This document shows positions 21,006 through 33,105 of a stretch of DNA of 64,000 nucleotides, one piece after another. The stretch is from Chionoecetes opilio. Lineage: Eukaryota > Arthropoda > Malacostraca > Decapoda > Majidae. The stretch spans positions 198,663 to 262,662 of the forward strand of contig JACEEZ010021756.1 in assembly GCA_016584305.1 (NCBI GenBank), in the 5' to 3' direction. The notes under the pieces were generated by a model that was given only the letters and a program-made list of their open reading frames with translations, searched no databases and was not told the origin of the DNA. Each line of letters opens with the position of its first letter. Position 1 is the first letter of the stretch. The translations under genes and the position numbers were made by a program.

Positions 21006-22141
21006 GGATGCTTCCCGTGCCCACAGCAGTCACAATAACACAACGCCGCGTGTGTTGTGTATGTGTGTGTGCATGTGTGTGTGTGTAGGCGTTTGTTACT
21101 TCATCACTGCATACACAGACAAACACCAATCACCAATCTGTAGTACTATATACACACACAGTGTCACACGCACACACACACCCACGAGTAACATGTGTGT
21201 TCCCTCAGGGGAATCACGCCTATAGTAGACATCCACCACTGTTTACTTTTTTTCTTGTCTTTGGACACAGATATGAACACACTCTGGTGTTTTAATCGTG
21301 GTGTTTTAGAAGATTGGCACATAACAAACAGTGTGTTCTCTTTGTCCAGCTATATAGGCGAGGAAGCGGGGTAGAGAAGGAAACGGAAGGGATGTTTCTG
21401 CGCTGACTACGTTACAACCAATCACAGCGCGTTCCGCGGCCACGTCATATTTTGGCCCAAAAAACTGCATATATCTCATTCATGGTGCATTTTTAAGCAA
21501 AATTAATCTGAGTACAGTGATAAGTAGCTTATATTTCATCCAAAGCTTCACAAAATTCCGTGTTTTAGGTGTGAGTAAACGGGTCCATTTCCGTACCGTA
21601 ATTTCGAACTATTTTTCGTACCCAAAAACATTTGACTTTCATAAACAAAATCAATAATTGACAAAATTACGAATCATTTTCCATGGCTAATATCTGGTTA
21701 CAGAGACTGCAGTTGGTACACTACTACAGGGATAAAGTAAAGTGAAGGGAAGTACTGCTTGATCATTTGTTTTGTTCATTCTCCAAAAATAAAACACCGA
21801 GGATACCAATACTATGGGCAAAAGCAATGGAATGATCATCTCCAGCTCTGCCCTCGCCAGTCCAGGGTACGTACGCTACCAACTGATCACACCAGAAGCC
21901 AGACAATGATAATGTACGGAATTTTGTCTGACAACCCTGGTTCACCTGCAGATAAATAAGCTCCTCCTTCAGGTTGTCAGCATCACTACTGTCTGCCAGG
22001 AAGGGCTCCTGAATCCATTCTGGGAATGTATGATCCTTGGGAAAGTACTTTGTCATGGTGGTCTCAAGGTGCGAGAGGTGAGCAACAATATTTTTTACAA
22101 GCATGGGACTGACTGTCTTATTCCCCAATTTATAGTCCAGG

Positions 22142-23224
22142 GGCCAGATGCTGAGAGTGAGCTAGGGCGCCCTATCCACTAGGGCGCCTGTGGTAAGGCG
22201 AAACGCCCTCCCACCGCTATGCTCAGTCGAGATTGCTGCCTTAGTGGCACCGCTAAAGGCGCTGAAAACTAAGGCATGGTCAGACCCTGACTTAGTGAGC
22301 TGCTGAGGGCCTTTGACAGACATTCATCTTCTGTTTATAAAGCAAATACAGCCTTGTTTCAGTTCCTACAACGTAACAATTGGTGTTTACGTATTAATAG
22401 TGTTGCAAGGTATGTATGAATTGATCGTGCAAGACTAATGCGGCATTATAGGGTGTTATATGCTGGTGATAAGAAATGTTGTGTTGTGTGTTGGTTAGGG
22501 GCGGGCGGCGAGCGGCGGGCGGCAGGTGCTCCGCCCGCACTAAAATGTTGAACTATTACACGGTATTATCATACTACCAGATGATATTTAGGACAGCTGA
22601 ACATACCATCATCTTCACGAGACATTAGTGCATATCATGAATGCATAAAACTTGCAGTAAACTATACCTATAATAAGATAATGAGAGCAAAATGAAATCG
22701 TGTATAAACTTTTTTTTCACCTTTTTTTATTCATCTTCTCCTTATTCCTGGAATGTTGCTTGCATTAAATTTTCACTCACTGTCCCGGAATCGGCACACC
22801 TTAACGATTATCATGGTGTATGGCACGTCCCAATGCAAAAATATATAAGTGGTCAAAACCTGCGATGAACGTCAAACTTGTGATGAAACAGCTTTTGGCG
22901 GGGGAGAGCGGTGTATCCTTGCCATAAGTGCTTGGTTAGGGAGGGAGGGACAACATTCCTTGCTTCAGCAGAGACGTGTTCAAGCCTTGTGATTGGTCGA
23001 AGCTGCCTAAGCAGCGCTCAGATAGGCAACGTGATTGGCTAGTAGGATTCTCGGACCACGCCCACGCCATAGGCTTTGGAGGTGTAAGGCAGTGCAAAAG
23101 CGCCTGAACTTTCGACTGTACATGGGCTTTAGTCTGTGCCTTAGCCGGGCCGTTACAAAAGCGCCTGAAGACGGGTAAGGCGCTCTTTTCGCCTTACCTC
23201 TATGGCACTTCTCAGCATCTCCCC
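22142..23224. mobile_element. TIR element with AGATGCTGAGA ends, inserted in the ZBED5-like pseudogene
   Basis: Flanked by CCAGG on both sides (22137-22141 and 23225-23229). The ends are GGCCAGATGCTGAGA and GGGGAGATGCTGAGA (inverted). AAGGCGCTC/GAGCGCC and TAAGGCG motifs are subterminal. The interior at 22555-22880 is a diverged relative of one arm of the 1.47-kb palindrome. Removing the element joins GSFPIL to DYKLGNKTV of the pseudogene. No transposase seen. Harbinger-like ends are possible, but a 5-bp CCAGG duplication is not typical. Confidence 0.7.
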
Positions 23225-23571
23225 CCAGGATAGGAAAGCTTCCCATATTCCCTCCCTGGATTCGACGATTCCAGAGTGAAAGCTTCTTCTTGAAGGCTTC
23301 TACCTTCTCTGCACAAACAAGATTGTTAGCAAACATGCCTTGCATGGACAAGTTGAGTTAATTCAAATGGCTGAAAATGTCTGCCAGATAGGAAAGAGAG
23401 AGGATGAACATTTCATCCTCAAAATTTTCAGCGAACTTATTCCGATACTCTCGGAGGAATATTGAAATCTCATCCTTGAGCTGTGCAATACGGGTCAGGA
23501 TTTTCCAACGTGAGAGCCACCGCACTTCTGTGTGGAAGATAATTACTTGATATTCACTTCCCATCTCCTCA

Positions 23572-24386
23572 GTTCAGTTCAGTTGTTGGTCGGAAGTCAG
23601 GCCTTTTTCAACGGCACTCCCTGACGTATTTCTTCTTGCTGTCTGGGTCTCTAATTAGTTGTCTTCTCTTATTCTATCTTATTAGTTTCTTTCTTTTTCT
23701 TTCTTCTTATTTTCTCTGGTCATCTAAAAACTGTTGATTGTTCTTTTTGCTTCTTCCACATTCCCATCTCCAAACAAATACTCCCCCACTATATTATCTT
23801 CCTCCTCTATGTAAGGTTGTTGTAGCCTCACACTTTTCTTTCTTGCATTACTGTAGGCTGGGCACCATAACAGAAAATGTTTTAATTGTCCTCCTTTTTC
23901 CGCCCCACACAAATCACATGTTATTTCTTCTCCCCAGAACTTCCTTCTGTCATTTAGTTGTAGGTTGTTTGTCCCGCACTTAAACAGTAGTTCTGAAGCT
24001 TGGTCATTACTGTATACTTCTTATTGGCCTCCCTTCTTTTTCTCCATTTTCTATATATTTTCAAACTTGTTTTTTCATTCATTTCATTTACCCATTCTCT
24101 TGTGTCCAACTCTCTCATTTTTTTCCTTATACTCTCCTTTGTCTCACACCTCACACCCTGGTTCATGACTCCAGTCTTTCTCAGATCTTTCAGTAAAGCT
24201 TGCATCCATTTTTTTTTTATTTTCTCAATCATCTCCTCTCCTATCCTTTTCACTATGTCATTCCTGTCTACTAATACATACCTCAAGTACTTCCACTGTC
24301 CCTCCCTTATTCTATTCCTAACACTGGATGTTCCCACTTCCCCTAGGAGTGCTGCCCCCTGTGTGTATGCTCACATACTCTGTGTA
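23572..24386 (-). mobile_element. 5'-truncated LINE (zinc-knuckle family), copy 1
   Basis: Inserted in the ZBED5-like pseudogene with a 7-bp duplication TGAGGAG (minus strand; 23565-23571 and 24387-24393). It encodes the C-terminal part of a non-LTR retrotransposon protein: SSVRNRIREGQWKYLRYVLV, then RRKFWGEEITCDLCGAEKGG...HFLLWC, a CxxC...HxxxxC zinc knuckle. The 3' end is a CTGAACTGAAC tail instead of poly(A). In this copy NEKTSLKIYRKW is in frame. Confidence 0.8.
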
Positions 24387-24866
24387 CTCCTCACAATGTA
24401 ACTTGAACACTCTTGTGTCTGTGGTTTAAAGGACGACCATGGATTAAATTTACAGCTTGAACACAGACAGATAGAACTTCTTTGAGGTGAGGCGGCAACG
24501 TCTATGCAGCCAAAGCATGGCAATTGAGAACACAGTGCTTCATGATGATATCTGGTACCCACTTCTTAACCAAAGCAGAAAAGCCCAAACCACAGACCAC
24601 TACATATATGGACTGTTTGTGCGCCAGTGTTTTGAAATCGCCGTGCTGCATACCAGCCCCAACGGGGAGCATTAGTTTCCTTAGAACGCTCGGTGAGGGA
24701 AACTGCACTACAGCAATCGTCACCGTAGGTGTGTTTTTTTGTATTTGTTATTTCTCCGTGCACGTTTTTATTAGTGACATAAAAGGTTGCTAGCCATTCA
24801 AGCCTTTGTGTCAAAATCAATTGGTTACGTGCCGGTTACCTGGCACGTTCGGTCTTAAACATTCAC

Positions 24867-25265
24867 ATGTGTGGGTCCTACTATGACCTCCTCGTGAACA
24901 AGGAGACTTCACGTGAGCATGTCGAGGTGAACGTACAAGTGGGTGACGACAGGGATGTGGAGTTACGCGGGCAGGATGTGGTCGTCGCCATGAAATTATT
25001 CACAGGTTTCTTGAGTCGCGGGAGGCTGATGAGTACCTCCCAGCTCGCTGTCTCTCTCACCAAGGACGTGTGCTACATATACAGGTGGCTTTGGAAGGAG
25101 AAGGCGAAGAGGTATGCACTGTTCGGCTACACCAAGCCCAAGGCGGCCTTCCAAAAGGTCATTGTCACCCTTGGGGAGGAAGACGACCAGCTGGCCACAT
25201 TGCGCTGTGCCATCAACCACTTTTCTCGAGAAGGTGTACTTCTCAATGGCAGGTGCCCTGTTTAA
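24867..25265 (+). CDS. Unrecognised ORF inside a TIR element
   Basis: An ATG-to-stop frame of 132 codons, G+C-richer than its AT-rich surroundings. The protein starts MCGSYYDLLVNKETSREHV and continues with KLFTGFLSRGRLMSTSQLA, YIYRWLWKEKAKRYALFGY and EEDDQLATLRCAINHFSREG. It has no signal peptide, TM segment or cysteine motif. I do not recognise a family. The opposite strand is also open for long stretches (25274-24996), so chance cannot be excluded. The other copy of the element lacks it, so it may be captured host sequence. Confidence 0.35.
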   Translation: MCGSYYDLLVNKETSREHVEVNVQVGDDRDVELRGQDVVVAMKLFTGFLSRGRLMSTSQLAVSLTKDVCYIYRWLWKEKAKRYALFGYTKPKAAFQKVIVTLGEEDDQLATLRCAINHFSREGVLLNGRCPV

Positions 25266-25774
25266 TGCTTTCACATCTAATTACAGCAAATAAAATAACA
25301 GTGAAGTGCATGCCAAGCGTAAAAACAGTGCAAGTGTGTCTCGCAAACAGAACACAGACACGAAGAAAAAGCTGACTGGCTGCAAGTAGTAGAAGACTAA
25401 AAGTTGAAGGCTGAGTGTTTTGTGTTTATTGTTCATTACTGTGTTGCTCACACTCAGGTGAAGCGACTTATGTTGTTGTGGAAAATTTGCGTTTGGGGGA
25501 AGTCGATGATCTCTGAGGGCTTGAATGGGAGAGTGAAAGGCTGTGCGACTCATTTCACTTGGTGATCTTTACTACTTCTACTGTTTGTTCTGTCTTTCCC
25601 TGAGTCTCTACCTTGCCCATCCTTGTAAACACGGTGACGGGTTTTTTTTATAATGATGATGATGTGTAGCCTGGTATCGTTAGTTTATTGTTTATTAGTG
25701 TGTAGCCTAGTTCATCAAATAGTTTATTTATTATGTAGTGTGTTGCCTGGCATAGTGCATTTATTGTTTGTTAG

Positions 25775-25840
25775 TATATATATATATATATATACGTATA
25801 TATATATATATATAATATATATTATATATATATATATAAA

Positions 25841-25892
<52 letters not shown>
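25775..25892. repeat. (TA)n microsatellite
   Basis: Imperfect TA repeat of about 115 bp. Confidence 0.95.
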
Positions 25893-25895
<3 letters not shown>

Positions 25896-26845
25896 CACTT
25901 GACAAATAAATTATGTTTGATTTTGTTTGAAATTGAATCCTTTCTATTATGAACTGAAAACCTACGAAAATTCGCGTCAATATCCTTCCTGGTTACCGAG
26001 TGAACAGTAAAGTTGAAAACAGTCGCTCCGACTTGGGGCCAGTGTGCAACAGGCCGAAATTCCGTGTGCATTCCAGATTTACAGTGGTTTATGCACAAAC
26101 CACCCTATCATGGCTGGGGCACCATCTGTGCAGACCGACCCTACCTTCTCCCACTTGATATGATGCTTCTCAAAGCACTCGTCTAAGAGTCGGAATACAT
26201 CCGCTGCCTTCGTCGTCGTTTGCAATGCCTCGCAGAAGAGAAATTCATCTTTAATTTCACCATCCTTGATGTACCGGGTATAAAAATTCGGTTGACTCAT
26301 GTTGGAAACATCTTCATCCAACTGAAGACTGATGCAAATTGGACTGTCCATAATCTCCTGGACAATCTGGTCCAATATGTCGCAACTCATATCTGCAACT
26401 CTCCCTGGGATGATATCGTTGGACAGAGGCACTTCTTTCATCTTCTTGGCTGCCTCTGTTCCAAGAACCAGTTCTATCATCCGAATGGTGCATGGCTTAA
26501 TCAGGTTTTCCGGAGCCGAATGCGAAGCCTTCTCCCTGATGCACTGGTATGCCTCCTCATAGGAAGCATGCAGATGGGGTTTCTGCACTGGCTTGAATCC
26601 AAGTCGGGGTAATGTGTCTTGCTGGTCATATCTAGCCCTCTAAGCCTGCAGTCGATAATCTGTTCATGTTCTGCAGCTGGATGCTTCACTTGGTGTTCTC
26701 GGAGTCTAGCATACTTCAAATTTGAGTTGCAAATAATGAAATGGCAGGTCATACATTGTGCCCGGTCTGGTCCTACACGATCATCCAGGAGTACAGTGAG
26801 GCCATATGTGACATATTCGTCACTTCATTTACGCGTCTTTGGCAT

Positions 26846-27217
26846 TGCAGAAAAACACTAGTCTATGGACAAAACAAAGAAGCTGTTTGCAAAACAGCAC
26901 CAATCTAACTTAGACATTTGACCTTCAAAATTAAGTTGATCGGTGTTTTGACCAGGTAACTTTTGATAAGTAACATTCCCCCAAAAAAATACTTCATAAA
27001 ATTGGAGCAACTACTTTATGAGTGATGTCAACAGATAAACAAACAAACAGACTCAGACGAACACATAGTATTATTCCACCTTCGCGGGTAGAGGTAATGT
27101 TAATATGTGTTCAATTTATAGTCAACCAATGATATTTTCAATAAAGACAGCTGCAAGATTTAATGTTTAGGGTAGGCTCAAACATTTTCCAGGCCCGTTA
27201 AATTGGTGCAGATTTGA
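26846..27217. other. Region without a recognised gene
   Basis: AT-rich sequence upstream of the ZBED5-like pseudogene; possibly its old 5' region. Confidence 0.3.
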
Positions 27218-27402
27218 ACAAGATAAGATAAGATTTTCATCCTATCTAGACACTTTGCAAGTACCAACTACAAGGTTATTGACTATACAAAGCGCCGCCA
27301 CGTCAGCACGAACTAGGCAGACTCGAACCGCTGACCGAATGCACAGGGACGCTGCACATTGCGGGCTCACGTCTCTACCAACCTTGCCACCCTGACGGGC
27401 TA
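27218..27402 (-). mobile_element. tRNA-derived SINE
   Basis: On the minus strand GGTGGCAAGGTTGGTAGAG resembles an A box and GCGGTTCGAGTCTGCC a B box, spaced as in a tRNA gene. A body follows that ends in an ATCTTATCTTATCTTG tail. It does not fold as a functional tRNA by eye and the tail is SINE-like. Confidence 0.6.
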
Positions 27403-27459
27403 GAATTGAACAAGCGTCATCAATACATTCATCTATAAAAAAAAATTATGCGACACATT

Positions 27460-28318
<859 letters not shown>

Positions 28319-28585
28319 TTAAAAGTTGTTGAGTAAGATCCAGTCCACACTTTCCGCATAAGCAAACCCTTTTAGCTGTAATCCTGATGTTCCTAAAAAG
28401 CGTTCCCGGGTTTCCCCCCCAGCCATCCAGTTTCTCCTCCACAGCTGTCTTTTCCCACAGTACTTGGGCCCCTTTTCCCAAGGGTAGAACCACACTCCCT
28501 GTCCAACTCGACCGTTGACTCTTTGACTGGTATAAACTAATATGGGTCTCCTTCCCTTTTTCCCTCCGCCACCCCACGGGGCCAC
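28319..28585 (-). pseudogene. Possible LINE RNase H domain remnant
   Basis: The minus-strand frame reads RRPILVYTSQRVNGRVGQGV then FYPWEKGPKYCGKRQLWRRN and GLQLKGFAYAESVDWILLNN. The pattern VYT-x-x-x-VNGRxGxGVW followed by a GLQL...VDWILL block resembles an RNase H domain (first Asp near the TDGS position lost, here TSQR). The region is full of likely base-call errors, so the residue losses may be artefacts. Low confidence. Confidence 0.3.
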
Positions 28586-31500
28586 CAGCTACCCCGGGTA
28601 TAAAAATATCACAATATTTTTTCATTGGATTCGAACTGGGGGGTGGGGAAAATTACCCCCTTTGTTACTCGTTTTTATATTACTTTACCCCCCTCCCTTA
28701 AACGTAGACTTTCGTCGTCATGGGTAAAAAGTTTTTAAACCCCATTTTTCCGCGTTACACTAACACTGTACGCCATAATGGAGCTTTCCCCCAGCATCCC
28801 CAAAATTTGATTTCAGCCCCCCTGGGGGTGCTAGCCCCCCGGGTTAAAAAAACACTGCTTAGCGTTTAGTACGTTTCATAGGTCCCTTTTCCCATTTCGT
28901 CTCCTTCTTTAACAAATTGTTAACTTTTTCCCCTGTTTATTTCATTTGGGAAAAAGCATTTTGATCAGTTTTCGCTTTGATTATTTCACCTTTCATTGTT
29001 TCTTTTGGTTCGATTTTCCAGCATGCGTTAAGGTGCGTCCACACAAGGCTTTACGTTGCGCATTACGTGATGCGGGGGGGTTTTTCCCAGCAAACTTGTC
29101 TGACGGGCCGGCATAAAATTAGTCCCGGAAAATCACAAAGGGCATATTGCATTGAGTGGGCAAACCGTAATAAAGTTCGGCCTGGCTGCGGCCGACAACT
29201 GTGCGTAATGTTTCCCCCCGGGCCTGGTTTCGGTTACTTTTTCGTTTTGTGTCAGATCTGTGTCGGCAAACCGTAACCAAACTATGCCACTATGACCCCA
29301 AAAACGGCCGACATACATCATATCGTGCCAAAAAGGGGGCCCAACACAGCCTGCATCGTGCCACAGCAACCCGTTTAGCACCCAAAAATAGTGCCACAGC
29401 GGGCCTCACAGAAACTGAATGTGCCACAAGCAGGCCGATTAGCATCCAAATAGTGCCACAAGAAACCGACTTAGCTTTTGAATAGTGCCAAAAGCAGGCC
29501 GACTTAGCTTTGAATAGGCCACAAGTGGGCCAATATAGCAGTGAATAGTGCCACAACAGGCCGATAAAGCGCTGAATCGCAAAAAAACCGTTCCTAATCC
29601 CGGGTTTGCACCGATAGTTACCCTGCCACGATGCGCACGTACGCAGTGACATCACACAGGAAAACATTGATCACGCCCCTGGACCAGAGCATTATCACAG
29701 ATTCGTTTTATTTTACCTAAATGTCTACAAAATTTAAACCCCAAAACCTATCCAAATTTAACCAAACCCAAAAACCAAACTTAACTTAACCCAATTTAAA
29801 AACCATTTTTTTTTTGATAATACCAAGGGGTATTTGGGTTATTTAAATTTTGATTGGGTTTTAAATTTAAAGTTAATTTAAAGGTTTGGGTTTTAGTTTT
29901 GTTTTGGGTTTTGTTTAGGTTTAAAAAGGGTTTTGGGTTAAGTTTTGAGACTTTTTTTGGGTTAAAAAACAAAATCTATGTAATGTTTGTCCTGGAGGCG
30001 TGGCCAAATGTTTTCCTGTGAGATCTCTGCAGCGTTGCGTAGTCGTGGCAGGGTACTCCGGGCAGGGAAGCTATCGGCGCGCTACACCGCCCCCCTTTAA
30101 ATGACCAGGTTTGTGAATGGAATAACTTGTTCCAGGTTTAAAAGGGTTTCCAACTTTTACATTTAACAAAAGGCCCATATAGTGCAAAAAGAATAAAATT
30201 TATCCTAACTTAAAATTAAGCCATAATATCATCTCGGCTGCAGTATATCATCTTGCCTGTGGTTGGGGCAGCTGGCAGGGGCAGTCAGAAACCCAAATTC
30301 ACTTGTGTCCCAATACACCACAGGCTGCTACAAGTATAAATACTGTAAATAAAACAACGTAATTGTTTATAAAAATTTTCATAAGAATATAATCACTGTA
30401 TTGTTAAAAAAGGGGAAAAAAAAAAGCCCCAGATAATGGGGAAAAATTTCTATTATGAACAGACAAAAAACGAAAAAAATAACAAATAAATACATGAATG
30501 AAAAAATAAATAATTTAAATAAATCTAGATTATATCTATTATATATATTTTATATATATATTATATTTATATATATTATATATATATATATATTATATTT
30601 TATAATATATATTATATTAAATTTTACCCATAACGTTATTATAACAGGGAAGACTTTGCTCTTAGGGAGTGTTACCCTGCTCATGCCTATTCATGAACTA
30701 TGTACTATATTGCAAGTCATAAATATTGAATGCTGCAATCTAATGATGAACGCCAAAAATAAAATTTGGATAAGTATCATCGATCGTTAAACCTCATAAG
30801 AATTAGGGGAAAAATCTGACGTTAAACAGAAGAAAAAAGGGAAATGAGCCTAAATGTCTATAAATCCTGAAAATTGGGTTAGGTTGGGTTTTAAAAAAAA
30901 GAAAACCAAAATGCTAAAAATTATAGGTTTCCTAAACCACTGAGAACTTAACAACAGAGGTTTAAGTCTAAAACCCATAGCAAATCGGATAAATAATAGA
31001 ACCCCCACCATCTTCAGATGTGCGGGGGGCTGTCCTGTCAGCAGGCCAGGGTCCTCTTCTGTTTCATTAAGATACCAGCCCCATGTCCCTGTTGGTGCCT
31101 TCTTCACCCCCTAAAAGGCTTTGATCACAAGTTGCTCTAAAAAAAAACAACAAAAATTGATTTTCATGATCCGATGCACTGTCATAAGTTTAAAAACTTT
31201 TGCAATTTCTTATATTTTTCATGGGCCAAAAACTACAAAAGAGTTTGTTAAACCTGCAATCACCTAAATTACCCCTTAAAACTATGACCACAACATGGCG
31301 TACCGAGGAGGGGGCCCCAGGGGCCCATGCCACCCCCCCTTTTGCAAAAAAAAAAATTAGCCAATATATTAATTAGCCCCAACATATATATTAAAATATA
31401 TATATTATATATAATATATTATAAAAATATATATAAAATATATATTATAATATTATTTAATAAAAAATCTTATATTATATATATATTATATTATATTAAT

Positions 31501-32340
31501 ATATTTTATAAGATAGATGAGATGTTTAAAAAAAGATAGATAGATAGATAACAAAATAACTTTTTTTTTTAAAAAAAAAAAAATCTTTTTTTTATGATTT
31601 CTTATTTTTTTTTTTTTTTTAAATTTTTTTTTTTTTATTTTCTGTATATTTTTTTTTTTTTTTTTTTTGGTTTTTTTTTTTTTTTTTTTTTTTTATATAA
31701 TTTGATTTTTATACTTTTATTAAAATTTTTTTTCAAAATTTTTTTTTTTTTTTTTTCTTGTTTATATATATAAATATTTTTTCTTTTTTTACTTTTTATA
31801 ATTTGTTTTATATATTTTTTTTTTATTGATTATTTTAGTTTTAAAATTATATTATATTTTTTTTTTTTAATTATTTTTTTTCATTTTTTTTATTTTAAGA
31901 TTTTTTAGATTTTTTATTTTTATATATTTTTATATATAATATATATATATATATTATATTAAAAATTATATATATATATATATATATGTATATTATATAT
32001 ATATTAAAATATATATATATATATATAATATATAATATATATATAATTTATATATAAAATTATTATATATATATATATTTGGGCCCCCCCCCTTTTCATT
32101 TTTGGGTACGCCACTGCCACATAAAAATACCATATAATAGACCACATAAAAATCCCAATAATAGACCACAATACAAAATTTTGGGTGAAAATCTAATGGA
32201 TAAAAAAGCTGTCAAACTTTTTAGATTACTTAACTTTTTGCATTGTAAAAAATCCTGTGAAGTTGAGAGAAAAAGTTATTTAGAAACCCTTATATACAAA
32301 ACTTTGGTCTTTACGACTTTTTTTTTTTTCCTACAGCTTA
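28586..32340. other. AT-rich, apparently error-laden stretch
   Basis: 28860-28985 is a distorted copy of 19500-19620 (shared TTAGT...CTAGGTCC...GTCTCCTTC, GTTTATTTCA). 29700-29960 is built from AACCTAA-like words with runs stretched. 30530-30625 and 31380-32085 are TA/T-run DNA. No supported gene. Confidence 0.4.
29300..29580. repeat. Approx. 32-bp tandem repeat GTGCCACAAGCAGGCCGACT
   Basis: Seven to eight degenerate units of GTGCCACAA-x-CAGGCCGATTTAGC-x-TGAATA. Unit lengths vary, in keeping with the poor sequence quality of this stretch. Confidence 0.7.
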
Positions 32341-32953
32341 CGGGGGTCCCGTTATACGAACTTTCGGTATACGAGAACCCGATGATACGGAGGTGAAAAT
32401 TAGGGCTATTTTCAATATCGAGTCAAAAACCCCAATGATACGACATTTCAAACTGGGGTGAGAAAATTATCAAGTTAAAAATCGCGCCCTACCATCCCCG
32501 TCTGGCAAAAGGGGGTATGGTTTAACCCATGAGGTCACCCCTACAAGCAGCCGTGACCCGAAAGGGGAATTTAAACATAAAGGGGCGGCCTGACATTTAG
32601 GGGTAATTAGCCAGGTATGCGGCCCAAACCCTTGGGGCCCCCAGTCAGGGACCCTAGCAAGGCGTGACCCGAAGGGTAAATTTAAACCAAAAGGGGCGGC
32701 CCGACCTTTGGGGGAATTGCAGGGGTGGGGCCCAACCTTGGGACGACACACCCTTCTCTTTTTTTCACGCGGGGGCACTACTTCAAAGTCTTTTTTGCTT
32801 GTTATGCAGTTTTATGTTTTTTCAAAGTGCAGTTAGTTCTTTTTTGTGCTATTTTTTCTTTCAGAATGCTTTTTTCTACGAAAAGGAGTACAGTGTGGGG
32901 GAAACTAGACGCGGTTTTGTTGGTTTCTTTTTTTATTTTTGCTTGAAAAAAGT

Positions 32954-32988
<35 letters not shown>

Positions 32989-33105
32989 GATGGGGTCCTG
33001 GAACCCAAACCTAATTTTACCATTTTTTATGTGTTTTGTTTTAAAGAGATTTCGCTTACGATATGCCAGGTGGGAACCCAACTGCTCTATCTTCGGGACC
33101 CCCCG
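32341..33105. mobile_element. Tigger-like (pogo) non-autonomous element, copy A
   Basis: Flanked by TA. The left end CGGGGGTCCCGTTATACGAA and right end CTTCGGGACCCCCCG are distorted forms of the ends of the element at 61269-62811. Internal GATACG...AACTGGGGTGAG and ATTGATGGGGTCCTGGAACC are shared with it. Many homopolymer differences look like sequencing error. Confidence 0.65.

Larger units (their letters stand above)
20006..21592. mobile_element. Possible TIR element with ATGGACCC(A/G)TTTACTC ends
   Basis: ATGGACCCATTTACTC at the left is inverted as GAGTAAACGGGTCCAT at the right (15 of 16 identical). The interior holds a TGACGTCA-containing block at 20130-20215, an ATG exon-like stretch MANNPPSSFV ending at GTAGGT (20254-20285), inverted GAAGGCGC/CA-repeat segments and LINE tails. 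No clear target duplication. Confidence 0.4.
24594..26095 (-). mobile_element. TIR element, family 1, copy 2 (inserted in ZBED5-like pseudogene)
   Basis: Flanked by an 8-bp duplication CAAACCAC (24586-24593 and 26096-26103). The ends AGACCACTACATATATGGAC and TGCATAAACCACTGTAAATC (inverted) match those of 11480-13612. It is 1502 bp and carries a 132-codon ORF at 24867-25265 and a TA microsatellite. The 8-bp duplication suggests hAT-like integration. Confidence 0.7.
21763..26845 (-). pseudogene. ZBED5-like (hAT-group) transposase-derived gene, split by three insertions
   Basis: Read on the minus strand, pieces of one protein appear in order. First a BED-type zinc finger (CMTCHFI...LREHQVKHP, about 26760-26650), then SYEEAYQCIREKASHSAPEN to VCTDGAPAMIG (26570-26104). 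Next LGFSALVKKWVPDIIMKHC to FKLHCEE (24585-24394), then MGSEYQVIIFHTEVRWLSRW to LWNRRIQGGNMGSFPIL (23564-23230), and finally VKNIVAHLSHLETTMTKYFP to SLSGFWCDQLVAYV (22136-21860). These are characteristic blocks of ZBED5/SCAND3/FAM200-type proteins. Stops and frameshifts occur: TGA at codon 7, a shift near 26620, and TAG after NCHALAA. Three mobile elements separate the pieces. Confidence 0.8.

Noticed and set aside
25653..26098. IYIYIYI membrane-like ORFs (also at 50.2, 52.7 and 63.2 kb)
   Set aside because: Artefacts of TA microsatellites.
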